NCBI RefSeq assembly: GCF_001701025.1
Contig: NZ_CP016793.1
Location: 310,001 to 374,000 of the forward strand
From: Lentzea guizhouensis
Lineage (GTDB): Bacteria > Actinomycetota > Actinomycetes > Mycobacteriales > Pseudonocardiaceae
Direction: 5' to 3'
DNA length: 64,000 bases
Made by a program: the position numbers and the translations under genes. Under the pieces are notes generated by a model that saw nothing but the letters and a program-made list of their open reading frames with translations, searched no databases and had not been told where the DNA came from. Shown one piece after another: positions 62,718-64,000 of this stretch. Positions within the stretch are counted from its first letter, which is position 1. The number at the start of each line of letters is the position of its first letter.

Positions 62718-64000
62718 TCAGCTGCAGCCGGAGGTGCTGCCGCAGCCCTCGCACAGGTAGCAAGAACCGGCCGGACGCATCTTCGTGCCACACGTCATGC
62801 ACAACGGCGCGTCAGCCGCCTTGCCCAGGTGCAGCTCCAGCAGCTCGGTCGAGCTGCCGACCTGCTTCGGCGCCTCCGAAGCGGGCGCGTCGACCTGGGC
62901 CGGCGCCGCCTCGACGGACCCGCGCAGGCCCTCCAGGTCCACATCGGACGACGGCGCGCCGTACTCGCCCGCGACCTGAGCCGAACGCTCGTCGGCCGTG
63001 AAGATGCCGAGCTGCGCGCGCTTGTCGTACGGCAGGTAGTCGAGCGCCAACCGGCGGAACAGGTAGTCCAGCACGGAGGTCGCGATGCGCACGTCCGGGT
63101 CGTCGGTCATGCCCGCCGGCTCGAAGCGCAGGTTCTGGAACTTCGAGACGTAGAACTCCAGCGGGATGCCGTACTGCAGACCCACCGAGATGGACATCGA
63201 GAACGCGTCCATCACGCCGGCCAGCGTCGAGCCCTGCTTGCCGAGCTTGACGAACACCTCGCCGAGACCGTTGTCCGGGTAGGAGCCGGCGGTCAGGTAG
63301 CCCTCGGCACCGCCGACCGTGAACGACACGGTCTGCGACGGGCGCTTCTTCGGCAGGCGCTTGCGGACCGGGCGGTACTCGACGACGGTCTCCGAGGACT
63401 TCTTCTCCTCGGTGGCCTTCGCGGACTTGCCCGCCGACAGCGGCTGGCCGACCTTGCAGTTGTCGCGGTAGATCGCGAGCGCCTTCAGGCCGAGCTTCCA
63501 GCCCTGGTAGTAGATCTCCTCGACCTCCTCGACGGTCGCCGTCTCCGGCATGTTGACCGTCTTGGAGATCGCGCCGGACAGGAACGGCTGCGTGGCCGCC
63601 ATCATCCGCACGTGGCCCATGGGCGCGATCGAACGCTCGCCCATCGCGCAGTCGAAGACCTCGTAGTGCTCGCGGCGCAGGCCCGGCGCGTCGATGACGT
63701 GGCCGTGCTCGCCGATGAACTCGACGATCGCCTCGATCTGCTCCTCCTGGTAGCCCAGGGACTTCAGCGCGCGCGGGACCGTCTGGTTGACGATCTGCAT
63801 CGAGCCGCCGCCGACGAGCTTCTTGAACTTGACCAGGGCCAGGTCGGGCTCGATGCCGGTGGTGTCGCAGTCCATCATCAGGCCGATGGTGCCGGTGGGG
63901 GCCAGCACGGACGCCTGGGCGTTGCGCCAGCCGTTCTTCGCGCCGATCGCCAGGGCCTGCTGCCACGCCTCGGTCGCGACCTTGTGCACCGACGAGTCGT
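62718..64000 (-). CDS. nrdJ: Vitamin B12-dependent (class II) ribonucleotide reductase, start outside window
   Basis: This is the C-terminal 427 residues of NrdJ. The catalytic-core signature is VLAPTGTIGLMMDCDTTGIE followed by PDLALVKFKKLVGGG. The insert KRLPKKRPSQTVSFTVGGAEG and the C-terminal redox/zinc region CMTCGTKM...CYLCEGCG are as in actinobacterial class II enzymes. It reduces ribonucleotides using adenosylcobalamin. The 5' end and any cobalamin riboswitch lie beyond base 64000. Confidence 0.93.
   Translation of the reverse strand, partial: DSSVHKVATEAWQQALAIGAKNGWRNAQASVLAPTGTIGLMMDCDTTGIEPDLALVKFKKLVGGGSMQIVNQTVPRALKSLGYQEEQIEAIVEFIGEHGHVIDAPGLRREHYEVFDCAMGERSIAPMGHVRMMAATQPFLSGAISKTVNMPETATVEEVEEIYYQGWKLGLKALAIYRDNCKVGQPLSAGKSAKATEEKKSSETVVEYRPVRKRLPKKRPSQTVSFTVGGAEGYLTAGSYPDNGLGEVFVKLGKQGSTLAGVMDAFSMSISVGLQYGIPLEFYVSKFQNLRFEPAGMTDDPDVRIATSVLDYLFRRLALDYLPYDKRAQLGIFTADERSAQVAGEYGAPSSDVDLEGLRGSVEAAPAQVDAPASEAPKQVGSSTELLELHLGKAADAPLCMTCGTKMRPAGSCYLCEGCGSTSGCS

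Overview
The window is GC-rich (roughly 70%) chromosomal DNA of an actinomycete. It carries a SigB-type sigma factor, a DtxR/IdeR regulator in front of galK-galE, a HelD-type helicase, DUF3558, DUF4192 and DUF3500 proteins, a DasR-like regulator, GTG/TTG starts with ATGA or GTGA overlaps, and a B12-dependent ribonucleotide reductase. The gene families point to Pseudonocardiales (Actinosynnema, Lentzea or Saccharothrix type). That placement is inference; no rRNA or other decisive marker is present.

Layout. 1-5 kb: methyltransferase (cut by the window edge), dtd, sigB, class I fumarase. 5-6.4 kb: two tandem paralogous lipoproteins. 6.4-16.2 kb: a complete hexuronate/aldarate catabolic locus. 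Udh, glucarate dehydratase, KDG dehydratase and alpha-ketoglutarate semialdehyde dehydrogenase lead to 2-oxoglutarate. A sugar ABC importer without its own ATPase and an IclR regulator complete it, with a readable promoter and operator. 16.2-18.2 kb: a metal-type MerR regulator overlapping a 14-residue peptide with six cysteines, then a radical SAM protein and a CPT-like kinase. 18.5-21.8 kb: flavin monooxygenase diverging from a DrrAB-type ABC exporter. 22-25 kb: rtcB and a pair of related membrane/soluble proteins of unknown function. 25-31 kb: a leftward four-gene group with a glutamate-type binding lipoprotein, a DasR-like regulator, and a 1201-residue protein joining a cytoplasmic P-loop NTPase to an extracytoplasmic periplasmic-binding domain. 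31-35 kb: protein acetyltransferase and AcuC deacetylase. 35-41 kb: lipoprotein, sulfurtransferase, ideR-galK-galE, S9 peptidase. 41-58 kb: mixed housekeeping and unknown genes (S15 peptidase, adenosine deaminase, CutA, HelD, GH4, LspA, endonuclease V, ArsR with SRPBCC, metallo-hydrolase, CBS protein, DUF4239, EcsC). 58-64 kb: folD, a decayed PEP-synthase/rifampin-phosphotransferase remnant, alpha/beta hydrolase with a divergent CGNR regulator, ADP-ribosylglycohydrolase, HNH protein, nrdJ (cut by the window edge).

Across these genes lie two linked repeat families. One is a hairpin of about 50-70 bp in three copies (5.1, 18.4, 53.5 kb). The other is the 12-mer CTGATATATCGG, with four exact copies and three with one mismatch. 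This is far more than base composition predicts, and some copies lie in coding DNA and use the rare ATA codon. The repeats, the MerR/micropeptide unit and the NTPase-receptor operon are the least explained parts of the window. No tRNA, rRNA, CRISPR array, prophage or insertion sequence was seen.
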